Below, one piece after another: positions 24,786-33,879 of a stretch of 64,000 nt of DNA. Position numbers and translations under genes: made by a program. The DNA is taken from positions 1,685,001 to 1,749,000 of the forward strand of contig NZ_CP116221.1 in NCBI RefSeq assembly GCF_023556315.2, read 5' to 3'. A model generated the notes under the pieces. The model saw only the letters and a list, made by a program, of their open reading frames with translations. It did not search any database and was not told where the DNA came from. The DNA comes from Psychroserpens ponticola. Lineage in GTDB: Bacteria > Bacteroidota > Bacteroidia > Flavobacteriales > Flavobacteriaceae. The first letter of the stretch is position 1. The number at the start of each line of letters is the position of its first letter.

Positions 24786-26024
24786 TTAACTCAACCAATT
24801 TGATTTCTTTTTCTCAAGGTAGTTTTTTTCTAAAGTATTAGTGACCGTTTTTAGAGCTTTATCAATATATATGAGTGCATTATTAAAATTATCTGTTTCA
24901 AAAAAATAATCAGCTTTTGCGGCATAAAACAAATAAGCTCTTTGTTCAAAATCGTTTGGTTTGAGAAGATTAAAAAAAGCATGTGCTTTTGAATACTCAT
25001 TATTTTGCATTGAAATAACAGCCATTGTTAGTTGATGTATTGGCATTGGTTGCAAATGATTAAGTTGTTCGTACCAATATAATAGTTTCTTCCAGTTTGT
25101 GTCTTCAAAAGTTTTTGCTCTTAAATGTTCGGCAGCAATAGCAGCTTCATAATGATAACATGATAAACTATCAATCTCAACAGCTTTATTCATCATTGTA
25201 TTTCCTAATTGAATTAAGGGGAAATGCCATAAACTTCGATCCTGATTCTTTAAATCTAATAATTCATTATCAGAATTAATCTTTGCTTCTAGCCTAGCTG
25301 AGTGAAAACACATCAAGGCAAACAAAGCATACACTTCTGGAGTTCGAATTGCGACACGCCTTAGTAATAACTGGCATAAACGCATGGCTTCTCCACATAA
25401 ATCTGAACGAATTAATTGAGTTTTAGTATTGGAATGAAAACCTTCATTAAAAATAAGATAGAGCACTTCCATAACACTCTCTAAACGGTTGTGTAACAGC
25501 TTTCCGTTAGGAATACTAAATTTTAAATCGTTTTTTTGAATTGCTTTTCGTGCTCTAGATAAACGCTTTTTAATTGTGTCTTCCTTGGTTAATAATGCTG
25601 AAGCTATTTCTTTTATACTAAATCCGGAAACTGTTTTTAGAGCAAATGAAATGCGATCTCTTGGGTCAAGTTTTGGATGACATGCAGTGAAAATCATACG
25701 AAGCTGAGCATCTTCAATTTCGGTATCCAAAAACAATTCATTAATTGCAATTGTATCTGTTCCTAATGAAAGACTTGGCAAGTGATTTCGTTGGGACTTT
25801 AGTTTTCTAAAAATATCAATGACTCTATTCTTAGCTGCTTGTGTGAGCCAAGCTTCAGGATTTTGAGGCTGTTCTTTTCTCCAGCTGATACTGGCTTTTA
25901 TAAAAGTGTCTTGAACGGCATCTTCAATAATATCAAGATGTTTTAATCCGAAAATACGCGTTAAAACAGAGACCATCTTTCCACTGTGATGGCGAAAAAG
26001 ATGGTCCATGTTTTTAGTATCCAT
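24786..26024 (-). CDS. ECF RNA polymerase sigma factor, ECF42-like
   Basis: A 412-residue sigma-70 family factor. Region 2 (about 8-75) has LDIIEDAVQDTFIKA and PEAWLTQAAKNRVIDIFRK; region 4 (about 115-165) has GFSIKEIASALLTKEDTIKKRLSRARKAI. A long C-terminal extension (about 180-412) with a DUF6596-type block and helical repeats ending in TPR-like sequence is characteristic of group ECF42. Those factors lack an anti-sigma partner and sit next to YCII/DGPF proteins, as here: the upstream gene's stop overlaps this ATG by one base (TAATG). A candidate self-regulated promoter lies at 26404-26431. The activating signal is unknown. Confidence 0.88.
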   Translation of the reverse strand: MDTKNMDHLFRHHSGKMVSVLTRIFGLKHLDIIEDAVQDTFIKASISWRKEQPQNPEAWLTQAAKNRVIDIFRKLKSQRNHLPSLSLGTDTIAINELFLDTEIEDAQLRMIFTACHPKLDPRDRISFALKTVSGFSIKEIASALLTKEDTIKKRLSRARKAIQKNDLKFSIPNGKLLHNRLESVMEVLYLIFNEGFHSNTKTQLIRSDLCGEAMRLCQLLLRRVAIRTPEVYALFALMCFHSARLEAKINSDNELLDLKNQDRSLWHFPLIQLGNTMMNKAVEIDSLSCYHYEAAIAAEHLRAKTFEDTNWKKLLYWYEQLNHLQPMPIHQLTMAVISMQNNEYSKAHAFFNLLKPNDFEQRAYLFYAAKADYFFETDNFNNALIYIDKALKTVTNTLEKNYLEKKKSNWLS

Positions 26025-26371
26025 TATCTATCAAATACCATAATTTCACGAATCTCTACAGTTCCGCCTAAATCATAATCAGGAAAATCCTGAGCAATAG
26101 CTTGTACAGCATCAAAATCTTTTGCCTCAACAGTATAATATCCTCCAACAATTTCTTTAATCTCAGCAGAAGCTAAATCAGAAACTGTTCTGTTTTCTCC
26201 AACAATTCGTCTTACTTGTGGTGTTAAAGCTTCTCCTCCTCTAAGGATTCCTGCCTGTTCCATTTTGTTTCCCCAAGCAAACCATTTTCCCATTCTGGTT
26301 TGAAGTTCCTCAGGCGAAAGTCCTAAAGCAGCATAATCTGCTCCGATAAAAATCATCATAAAATTTTTCAT
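26024..26371 (-). CDS. YCII-related (DGPF-type) protein
   Basis: A 115-residue ferredoxin-like fold protein of the YCII-related family (PF03795), opening MKNFMMIFIGADYAALGLSPEE. The block VSDLASAEIKEIVGGYYTVEA aligns with the site of the usual DGPF signature, which here reads DLAS, and GGTVEIREIM is the conserved end. DGPF proteins accompany ECF42 sigma factors and are thought to be their output or partner; the reaction is unknown. It is translationally coupled to the sigma gene downstream. Confidence 0.86.
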   Translation of the reverse strand: MKNFMMIFIGADYAALGLSPEELQTRMGKWFAWGNKMEQAGILRGGEALTPQVRRIVGENRTVSDLASAEIKEIVGGYYTVEAKDFDAVQAIAQDFPDYDLGGTVEIREIMVFDR

Positions 26372-26403
26372 AATCTTTAAAATTTAATTGTTTATACAGT
26401 TAA

Positions 26404-26431
26404 GACGTATCTTAAATTAAAAAAGGGGACA
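26404..26431 (-). promoter_or_regulatory. Candidate ECF sigma-dependent promoter upstream of the YCII-sigma operon
   Basis: On the minus strand TGTCCC (26431-26426) is followed after 18 bp by CGTC (26407-26404), about 32 bp before the YCII start. As I recall, ECF42 promoters have TGTCGA-like -35 and CGA/TC -10 motifs, so the match is partial. It suggests autoregulation but is an inference from one site. Confidence 0.35.
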
Positions 26432-26486
26432 ATTTTAAATAAAGTTTTTGTTCAATATATGAATTTTGTAAAAGATAGTAGAATTT

Positions 26487-27974
26487 TTAACTCTGAGAAA
26501 TGATTGTATTTATCTCATCAATCATTGTTTTTGCATTGCCATTATTTGAGTTTAGTTCAAATGCTTTTTTATAATTTTCTAAAGATAAATCATATTGCTC
26601 ATTTATAAAGTAAGCTTCACCAAGACTATCGTAAGGGTTTCCTTCATTAGGAAATTCTGAAACTAACAGTTGAAATACTTTAATTGCTGCTTCATTTTGT
26701 TTGTATCCAAGAAGGTCATAGCCAATTGTATTAAGTGCAGAAGAATCTTTAAAATCAAACTCATTGGCTTTTTCTGCTTTTGAAGTTTTATAAAATGCTA
26801 TTCCTTTATCTGTGTTTTCAAAAATTTTATTTTGTAAAAGGAAATACACATTCTTTTTAGGAAATCTTTCTAAATCATTTATAATGTTATTAGCAATTCT
26901 ATTAATTAATGTTCCAGATGTATCTCCATTTGAATTAAACGCTACTGTAAATCCTGCATTTAGTTCTGGCATAACAATTACCCAATTTGTACTTCCGTTA
27001 GTACCTCCATTATGCATAAATTCGCCATCGGTATTAACTTGCCAGAAATACCCAAACATATCGTCTTCTTCATCTTTAAATAACGGTTTTTGCATTTCTT
27101 TAATCACAGGATTATCAGTTTCAAGAAGGTATTTTATGTAATTAGTCATATTCGGAATTGTAGATTTTAAGCCTCCTCCAGCGCCAGACATAATAACAGT
27201 CATAGGCTCAACAATTTGTCCTTCATCAGTGTAACTTCTTATAAATCTTTCTCCTTCTAAAGATGTTAATGACATTGTTGTTTCAGACATATTTGCTTTA
27301 TACAAAATTTGCTCATCTATTAATTCTATATACGATTTATCATATACTTTCTCAAGAATAAGTACTAAAAGCTCAGGACCAATAAATGGTGAATACTCAT
27401 ATTTCACACCTGGAATTGTATCTAATTTATAAGTCATTAAATCTTTGAGTAATGTGTCTCGATTGTAGTTTTGGATCTCTTTTTTATCTTTCCAAGTGGC
27501 ATTTGGTGAAAACATTTTTGCTAATACTTCAGAAAAATCTCTTCTTATTCCACTTGTATGCGTTAATAAATCTCGAATTTGAATTGGTCGATTTTCGAAT
27601 TCTAAATTAGGAAATGAACCATCAAAATAAATTCTTATATCATCTTCAAGTTTAATTTTTCCATCTAAAACGGCTTGAGCAGTTATTATTCCTGTAAATG
27701 ATTTAGTAACTGAAGCTATTTCAAAAAGTGAACTATCATTAGGTAAGTTGTTTCTGCCTTTATCAATTTCACCATAATACCCATTATATGTTTTACCATC
27801 TTTATAAACTCCTATTGAAATTGAATTAATTTCTGGATATTCAAGCATGAGGTTTGCATTATTTACCATTAAATACTCAATGGGATTTAATGTCTCGTTT
27901 TGAAGAACTTTAGTATCGTCTTTACAATTTAAAAATAGCAATAAGGTGAAGAGTAAACTTAATTTTGTTTTCAT
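26487..27974 (-). CDS. Serine hydrolase (class C beta-lactamase family) lipoprotein with TPR tail
   Basis: A 495-residue protein using the ATG at 27974 rather than an in-frame TTG three codons upstream. A lipoprotein signal ends at Cys17 (LLLFLNC-KDD). The beta-lactamase/DD-peptidase domain (PF00144) has SxxK as Ser88-Val-Thr-Lys91, Tyr in YEYSPFIG and a third motif in MHNGGTNGSTNW. A C-terminal TPR-like stretch (NPYDSLGEAYFINEQYDLSLENYKKAFEL) follows. Probably an outer-membrane-anchored D,D-peptidase, esterase or peptidase; true beta-lactam hydrolysis is less likely in this subgroup. A TATCTTTA sequence upstream (27998-28005) is a weak promoter match. Confidence 0.86.
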   Translation of the reverse strand: MKTKLSLLFTLLLFLNCKDDTKVLQNETLNPIEYLMVNNANLMLEYPEINSISIGVYKDGKTYNGYYGEIDKGRNNLPNDSSLFEIASVTKSFTGIITAQAVLDGKIKLEDDIRIYFDGSFPNLEFENRPIQIRDLLTHTSGIRRDFSEVLAKMFSPNATWKDKKEIQNYNRDTLLKDLMTYKLDTIPGVKYEYSPFIGPELLVLILEKVYDKSYIELIDEQILYKANMSETTMSLTSLEGERFIRSYTDEGQIVEPMTVIMSGAGGGLKSTIPNMTNYIKYLLETDNPVIKEMQKPLFKDEEDDMFGYFWQVNTDGEFMHNGGTNGSTNWVIVMPELNAGFTVAFNSNGDTSGTLINRIANNIINDLERFPKKNVYFLLQNKIFENTDKGIAFYKTSKAEKANEFDFKDSSALNTIGYDLLGYKQNEAAIKVFQLLVSEFPNEGNPYDSLGEAYFINEQYDLSLENYKKAFELNSNNGNAKTMIDEINTIISQS

Positions 27975-28053
27975 AGATTTCAAATTGATGGTTATGATAA
28001 AGATAACGCATCTATAAGAATGTTACAGTTTTAGAAACCATTTGCTATTATTA

Positions 28054-29004
28054 CTAATTGACCAAGTTTGCAACGATAGTTTTAACAGGTAAAATAGCTT
28101 TAGTATGTTCAATACTAGGTCCAGCAACCCAAACGGTTTTATATGTGGCTTTTGTAGCTGCTTTTTCAGTCGCTTTCATACCAATTGAAAATCGAACCAT
28201 TTTGACCCATTTTTTGAGTTTTTTGTTCTTATTCAATAGGTTCTCTATCCAAGTGGCTTTCGTGCCAATTTTTTGAACATATGGAGTATTAATCACTGTG
28301 CATGGCGTTCCAGAAATACGTTCGGTCATGATAATATCATCAGCTCCATAATCGACACACGCTTGTTTGTAATCATCAGTTACACCAGCTTCGATTGAAG
28401 CAATAAACGGGCTTCCAACTGAGACGCCTTCAGCGCCATAACTTAACATGTTTTCAATATCAGTTTTGCAACCAACACCACCTGCAGAAATTACAGGAAT
28501 AGTTAATTCTTTACTTAATAAATTGGTAAGTTGTTCAGGAGAGAGATTTCCTCTATGACCACCAGCTTCATTGTTTACTGCAATGGCTGCATCAGCTCCT
28601 AATTGTTCCACTTTTTTGGCAAATTTTAAATCGGTTACATCACAAAATACTTTAATACCAGCTTTACGAGCTTGATTTATGGTCTCTTCAGGACTACCCA
28701 AAGATGTAATTATAAAGTCGCAACCTTCTTCGCACAACACTTCTAATTGCCCTTTATACTTGATATTAGATTTATTAACAATTAAATTAAATCCGAAAGA
28801 ACCACCCTCAACTTTAGCCGCTTTTAACGTTTTAATAGCAGTACGTAATTCGTCAAGTGTTCTATAATTTAGTGCAGGAATACAGCCAGCAATTCCAGCA
28901 TTCATCGCTTCAACGACCATAGATACATTAGAAACCAAAAACATTGGTGCTTGTATAATAGGATATTTAATATTTAAAAGCTTTGTGAGTTTTGTAGATG
29001 TCAT
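28054..29004 (-). CDS. Nitronate monooxygenase family flavoprotein
   Basis: A TIM-barrel FMN enzyme of 316 residues (PF03060). Signatures are IKYPIIQAPMFLVSN, the catalytic-region NNEAGGHRGN (His about 150) and phosphate-binding ISAGGVG and YGAEGVSVGSPF. The family oxidises nitronates or acts as enoyl-ACP-reductase-like (FabK) flavoproteins; the C-terminal extension (ERISGTPCTVINTPYV) fits the nitronate monooxygenase/2-nitropropane dioxygenase group. It is a single-gene unit with TATCTTTA (29020-29027) as a possible weak -7 box. Confidence 0.88.
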   Translation of the reverse strand: MTSTKLTKLLNIKYPIIQAPMFLVSNVSMVVEAMNAGIAGCIPALNYRTLDELRTAIKTLKAAKVEGGSFGFNLIVNKSNIKYKGQLEVLCEEGCDFIITSLGSPEETINQARKAGIKVFCDVTDLKFAKKVEQLGADAAIAVNNEAGGHRGNLSPEQLTNLLSKELTIPVISAGGVGCKTDIENMLSYGAEGVSVGSPFIASIEAGVTDDYKQACVDYGADDIIMTERISGTPCTVINTPYVQKIGTKATWIENLLNKNKKLKKWVKMVRFSIGMKATEKAATKATYKTVWVAGPSIEHTKAILPVKTIVANLVN

Positions 29005-29144
29005 TCTATACCATTTTTGTAAAGATATGAAAAATACTATGCACGCATAATTTTTAAAGTTTCAGTTTAATAATAAAAAAAGCCTTATTTTTAATTTTAC
29101 ATTGTCTTTTGAAACAATATATTCGCATTCTTAACCATTTATAT

Positions 29145-31067
29145 ATGATTAAATATACTTTAAGTGTTATCATCTGTTTAACACTAACATGTTCTGCTTT
29201 TTCACAAAAAAGAATAGAACCAGCGACTCAAGATATCACATTAGCAACGAGTTTAAAAGAGCAATATCCAGATGATAATGTAGCATTAGTTAGCAGTAAA
29301 GATCAAGTTACTTTTGGTTTAAATAAGCGCGATGGAAAAGTAACTGTGATGCATCATGTTAGTGAGAACATGATAAATATTGATTCTAGAGCAGATATTC
29401 AAGTTTATAATTTTTATGATGGAGAATCTACTATTGAAGAATTTCAAATTCGATATAAAAATAAAAAGGAAGCCAACTTTTTTGTAAAAGACGAAGCCTA
29501 TACAAGTGATGATTTATTTCACAATGATAGTCGCGTACAATATGCAAATATAGATTTTCCTTTAAAAGGGTATCGTTACTTGACTTCAATTAAAAAGGAA
29601 TATAAAGACATAAAATATTTTACCAAGCTATATTTTAATGGTGAATATCCAACGGTTAAGAAAACAATTCGTATTGAAATTCCAAATTGGTTAGATATTG
29701 AACTCAGAGAGTTGAATTTTGATGGTTATGCGATTGAAAAAAGTGTACATCCCAATCAAAAAGGCAACGGAAAAATTCATACATACACTTTAAAAGATAC
29801 TCCAGGAATGTATAAAGATAATTCAGCACCAGGACCAACTTATATTTATCCTCATGTGCTTGTTTTGCCTAAATCGTATACACTTAATGGAAAAACAGTT
29901 AACATTTTTAAAGAAACTCAGGACCTTTATAATTGGTACAAATCGTTAGTTAATAGTTTAGAAAATGATAATGCGCCAATTACAGATAAGGTAATAGAAC
30001 TGACAGCAAATGCGACTTCAGATGAAGAAAAAATAAAAAACATCTACTATTGGGTTCAAGACAATATTAGATACATCGCTTTTGAAGATGGTATTGCTGG
30101 TTTCAAACCAGATGAAGCTGCCAATGTGTTTACAAAACGCTATGGTGATTGTAAAGGTATGGCTAACCTAACGAAACAAATGTTGATTGAAGCTGGTTTT
30201 GATGCTCGATTAACTTGGATTGGCACAAAACGAATTGCTTATGACTACTCTACTCCTAATCTTTCTGTAGATAATCATATGATTTGTACACTTTTTAAAG
30301 ACGGAAAAACCATATTTCTAGATGGAACAGAAAAGTTCAACGCTTATGGCGAATATGCAGATCGCATTCAAGGCAAGCAAGTATTAATAGAAAATGGAGA
30401 CGAATTTATTTTAGAATATGTGCCAACTTCTGAAGCTGAATTTAATAAAGAACAATTCGCTTATAGTTTAAAACTTTCAGAAGATAATATGATTGGTAAA
30501 GTCGATAAAACATATAATGGAGAAAGTCGTTCTGGACTACTCTATTATTTTAATAGCTTGAAAAATGATAAAAAGGATGAATTTTTAGAGTATTATCTTA
30601 ATAAAGGGAATAGCAATATTAAAGTCTCAAATATTGAAACTTCAAATTTGCAAAATCGTGATAGTAACATCAATATCGCTTACAATGTTGATATAAAAAA
30701 TGCTGTATCTTCTTTTGATAATCAGGTTTATATCGATCTTGATTTCGACAAACAACTATCAAATTTTGTGATGGAAGAACGTAAAACAGATTATATTTTT
30801 AGTTCTAAAAAAGACATGGAATCAATCACACGATTAGAAATACCTCAAGGTTATAATATTTCGCATTTACCAGAAAACATTTCTATCACAAGTGATAATT
30901 TTGATATGAGTGTCAACTTTTCAAAAGAAAACAATGTGATTGTCTACAAAAAACAATTCCGTATTAAAAACGCTAAAATTGAAACTACCGATTTTGAAGA
31001 ATGGAACGGTTTCATCAAAAAACTTGACGCCTTATACAACGAACAAATTATATTAAATAAAGACTAA
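29145..31067 (+). CDS. DUF3857 and transglutaminase-like domain protein (second copy)
   Basis: A 640-residue exported protein. The ATG at 29145 gives a good signal peptide (MIKYTLSVIICLTLTCSAFSQ) and is preferred to a TTG at 29109. DUF3857 is followed by the transglutaminase-like core: WVQDNIRYIAF, Cys336 in RYGDCKGMANL, His in SVDNHMICT and Asp in FLDGTEKF, so the triad looks intact. It is paralogous to the gene at 7061 and, like it, is followed 3 bp later by a cysteine-less DUF3857 partner. Surface or periplasmic; the substrate is unknown. Confidence 0.85.
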   Translation: MIKYTLSVIICLTLTCSAFSQKRIEPATQDITLATSLKEQYPDDNVALVSSKDQVTFGLNKRDGKVTVMHHVSENMINIDSRADIQVYNFYDGESTIEEFQIRYKNKKEANFFVKDEAYTSDDLFHNDSRVQYANIDFPLKGYRYLTSIKKEYKDIKYFTKLYFNGEYPTVKKTIRIEIPNWLDIELRELNFDGYAIEKSVHPNQKGNGKIHTYTLKDTPGMYKDNSAPGPTYIYPHVLVLPKSYTLNGKTVNIFKETQDLYNWYKSLVNSLENDNAPITDKVIELTANATSDEEKIKNIYYWVQDNIRYIAFEDGIAGFKPDEAANVFTKRYGDCKGMANLTKQMLIEAGFDARLTWIGTKRIAYDYSTPNLSVDNHMICTLFKDGKTIFLDGTEKFNAYGEYADRIQGKQVLIENGDEFILEYVPTSEAEFNKEQFAYSLKLSEDNMIGKVDKTYNGESRSGLLYYFNSLKNDKKDEFLEYYLNKGNSNIKVSNIETSNLQNRDSNINIAYNVDIKNAVSSFDNQVYIDLDFDKQLSNFVMEERKTDYIFSSKKDMESITRLEIPQGYNISHLPENISITSDNFDMSVNFSKENNVIVYKKQFRIKNAKIETTDFEEWNGFIKKLDALYNEQIILNKD

Positions 31068-31070
31068 CAT

Positions 31071-33248
31071 ATGACATCTAAATATTTACTATTATTCATA
31101 TTCGCACTTACTTCTACTGCGTTTTCACAATCAAAAGAAGAATTAGCTGCTAAAGATTTTTTTTGGGGAGATAACGATCAATACAAAAATGCAAATGATA
31201 TTCCTGCTGAATTATCAAATGAATCTGCAGTTATCATTTATAAAAATGAAAACTACGATTTCCATAAGTATGGTAAAAATGTAACGTATACAACTTCAGT
31301 TAGAAAACGTATTAAATTATTAGATAAAGCTGCTGTTGAAGAGTTTTCCGAATTTGCGTTTACAAGACGATTTAGATCCTCTAAAGGGCGTTATTCATGG
31401 AAAGTAAAAGGTGACACTTATGTTGGTGTTAAAATAATTAAACCAGATGGAAGTATTACAGAAATAGATGTAGAAAAAGATGCTGTTGAAGTTGATGGCG
31501 AAACAAAATTAGCGATCTCAAACCTTGAAGTTGGAGATATAATCGATTACTATTCTTATAAAAATGAACCTTTCAAAAGCACTTATGCTTTCGGGTTTGA
31601 ACCTGTTGAAACAAGTTTGAATGAAGAATATCCAATTATGGATTTCAAATTATTCTTTGAAACAGAAAATGATTTTTTTATCAATTTCAAGTCGTTTAAT
31701 GGTGCTCCAGATTTACAAGAAATAGCTACTGATAAAAAGAACATGAGACGTTATGAACTTACTGAAACTAATATTGCAAAACGTGAATATACACGTTGGT
31801 TTTATCCTTTAGTTGAATTACCTTCTTATAAATTTCAAGTCTATTTTGCACGTTCGGGAAAGTTTGAAGATCGTGCTTTAGCCTTTCTTCCTGAAAAGGA
31901 AACCATCATAAAAACCACAGTTTCTCAAGACGAAGTTTTAGACTTATACGACAATAGATTTAAGCCAGATGGCGATGTAGGAGACGTAAAATCCTTTTTT
32001 AAAGGAAAAGAATTTAAAAACGATTCTGAAAAAGTAGTTGCTGCTTACTATTACATGAGGCATTTTTATTTAACACGTTACTTAGAAGCGTTTTATGCAC
32101 GAGAAGCTAGTATTTCGGCATATCCATTTATGGTGTATGGAAATAATGTGGTCTTCATTCAAAATCAAAAACAATTTATAAGACATTTTACAGAATTCCT
32201 TAAGCGACAAAAAATAGATTATAGTATTGTAGTTGGCAAGAAACGATATGATGGTTCTATAGATGAACTCTTGATTGAACGTAACGTAAATGTTATGGTG
32301 AAAATTAATACTGCCGAACCATTGTACGCTGAGTTTTTTAGTCCACATACTAATATTAATGAGTTCTCTCCTCTTATGGAAGGTACTGATGTTCTATTGT
32401 TGTCATCTAAAAAAAACAAGCGTATTATTGATAAAATTGATCGTGGAACTTTACCTACATCAAGTTATGAAGATAATGAAACTAAAAAAGAGATGATACT
32501 TAATTTTAATGATGATTTTTCTGGATTATCGATGACAGCTGTAAATAGTTTTAAAGGCCATAATAAAGGAGAACAACAATATGATAGATTACTTTTTAGT
32601 GATTATGTATTTGAAGATTACAAGAAGTATGATACTGAGTCTTGGATTGAAGTTACTCGTGGAAAGAAAAATAAAATCAAATTTCAAAAAGAGATGGATG
32701 CTCTCATTGAGAAATTAAAAAATAATCAAAAGGAAAAATTTGAAGCCAGTGCCCAAGGTGAATATGGAATTGAAGACATTGAAGATTATAACTTTATCAT
32801 AAATGATAATGGACGTTATGCTCTTGACAGTTATTTTACATTTACTGAAAATTTCACAGCCAAAAATGCATTGATTAAGAAAGCTGGTCCAAATTATATT
32901 GTAGAAATTGGAAAACTAATTGGTGGCCAAATAGATTTAGATGAAAAAGAGCGTCAGCGTACAGAAAATGTGCATTTGCCACATCCAAGAGTGTTTAATT
33001 ATACCATAAAATTAAATATCCCTGAAGGCTATACGGTTGCTGGTTTAGACAAACTAAATAAAAACGTAGACAATTCTACTGGAGCTTTTATAAGTACTGC
33101 AAAAATTGAAGACGATCAATTAATTATAACAACATCTAAGCGTTATAAAAATTACTATGAATTAAATAGTGATTGGTCAAAAATGATTGTTTTCTTAGAT
33201 GAAGCAAATCAATTTACTAATGAAAAGGTACTTTTGAAAAAATTATAA
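31071..33248 (+). CDS. Cysteine-free DUF3857 protein (second copy)
   Basis: A 725-residue exported protein (signal peptide MTSKYLLLFIFALTSTAFSQ) with an N-terminal DUF3857 domain. It has no cysteine anywhere, so it cannot use the transglutaminase mechanism of its neighbour. The middle region is homologous to the equivalent part of the gene at 8947, and the ends share the pattern of IPEGYTVAGLDKLN with IPEGYAVEGLESLI. It starts 3 bp after the catalytic paralog and is probably cotranscribed and cofunctional with it (inference). Confidence 0.8.
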   Translation: MTSKYLLLFIFALTSTAFSQSKEELAAKDFFWGDNDQYKNANDIPAELSNESAVIIYKNENYDFHKYGKNVTYTTSVRKRIKLLDKAAVEEFSEFAFTRRFRSSKGRYSWKVKGDTYVGVKIIKPDGSITEIDVEKDAVEVDGETKLAISNLEVGDIIDYYSYKNEPFKSTYAFGFEPVETSLNEEYPIMDFKLFFETENDFFINFKSFNGAPDLQEIATDKKNMRRYELTETNIAKREYTRWFYPLVELPSYKFQVYFARSGKFEDRALAFLPEKETIIKTTVSQDEVLDLYDNRFKPDGDVGDVKSFFKGKEFKNDSEKVVAAYYYMRHFYLTRYLEAFYAREASISAYPFMVYGNNVVFIQNQKQFIRHFTEFLKRQKIDYSIVVGKKRYDGSIDELLIERNVNVMVKINTAEPLYAEFFSPHTNINEFSPLMEGTDVLLLSSKKNKRIIDKIDRGTLPTSSYEDNETKKEMILNFNDDFSGLSMTAVNSFKGHNKGEQQYDRLLFSDYVFEDYKKYDTESWIEVTRGKKNKIKFQKEMDALIEKLKNNQKEKFEASAQGEYGIEDIEDYNFIINDNGRYALDSYFTFTENFTAKNALIKKAGPNYIVEIGKLIGGQIDLDEKERQRTENVHLPHPRVFNYTIKLNIPEGYTVAGLDKLNKNVDNSTGAFISTAKIEDDQLIITTSKRYKNYYELNSDWSKMIVFLDEANQFTNEKVLLKKL

Positions 33249-33251
33249 TGC

Positions 33252-33869
33252 TTATCTGTGTCTTTTCATTTTTTGTTGCTTTACCATATAATAAGCAAAA
33301 ATAATATTTGGGACCCAACATAACCACGCTACAATTCTATACGCTATAATAAAATCATTTAAAAAAGCGATTAATATTGGCAACCAAATTCTTAAAGTAA
33401 CAGCAGCAAAGCAAGCAGCATAACTATAAGTCATAAATTTTTGGTGTTTGCTAATGCTTCTATTTATAATTTCTAAATACGCTCTAACAGTAGTATACAA
33501 CCAAACAATAGCTAGGCAAGAAAAACCTAATATGGATACAATTCCACCAGTAGCAAAGTAAGCAATATACAATGCAGAGAGTCCACTAATTAGTACAGAA
33601 ATTAAATAGATTCTACCTAAATTACGGTGTAAGATTTTATTCTTTTTTCTAAGTTTTTCTCTAAACTGAGTCCAACCAACTAATAGCGCAAGTCCTCCAA
33701 GTGAAATATGCATATAAAACCCAATATTCCATAAACCATCATTTAATAAGTGTGCGCTTTTTGAAGTCAGTATTCCAATATTTGAATCAATTATGAAATA
33801 CAATAATGGATATAAACCAATTATAATACACAGCGATGCAAAAATTATTAAGCCGAGTTTTTTTGTCAT
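33252..33869 (-). CDS. DUF2306 family membrane protein
   Basis: A 205-residue polytopic inner-membrane protein with about six hydrophobic segments. MHISLGGLALLVGWTQF, KNKILHRNLGRIYLISVLISG and KHQKFMTYSYAACFAAVTLRIW are typical of DUF2306 (PF10067), including conserved His residues that could bind heme or metal (inference). The function is unknown. It lies 10 bp downstream of acs and ends 3 bp from the convergent DUF3857 gene. Confidence 0.82.
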   Translation of the reverse strand: MTKKLGLIIFASLCIIIGLYPLLYFIIDSNIGILTSKSAHLLNDGLWNIGFYMHISLGGLALLVGWTQFREKLRKKNKILHRNLGRIYLISVLISGLSALYIAYFATGGIVSILGFSCLAIVWLYTTVRAYLEIINRSISKHQKFMTYSYAACFAAVTLRIWLPILIAFLNDFIIAYRIVAWLCWVPNIIFAYYMVKQQKMKRHR

Positions 33870-33879
33870 TTCACTATGC

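Noticed and set aside
26487-27974. Acquired beta-lactam resistance gene
   Set aside because: The serine hydrolase has the SxxK motif, but lipoprotein anchoring and a TPR tail fit a chromosomal peptidase/esterase family; nothing suggests mobile acquisition.
27998-29027. TATCTTTA sequences upstream of the serine hydrolase and nitronate monooxygenase genes as firm promoters
   Set aside because: Both miss the final G of TAnnTTTG and lack a -33 element, so they are mentioned only as weak matches in the gene entries.
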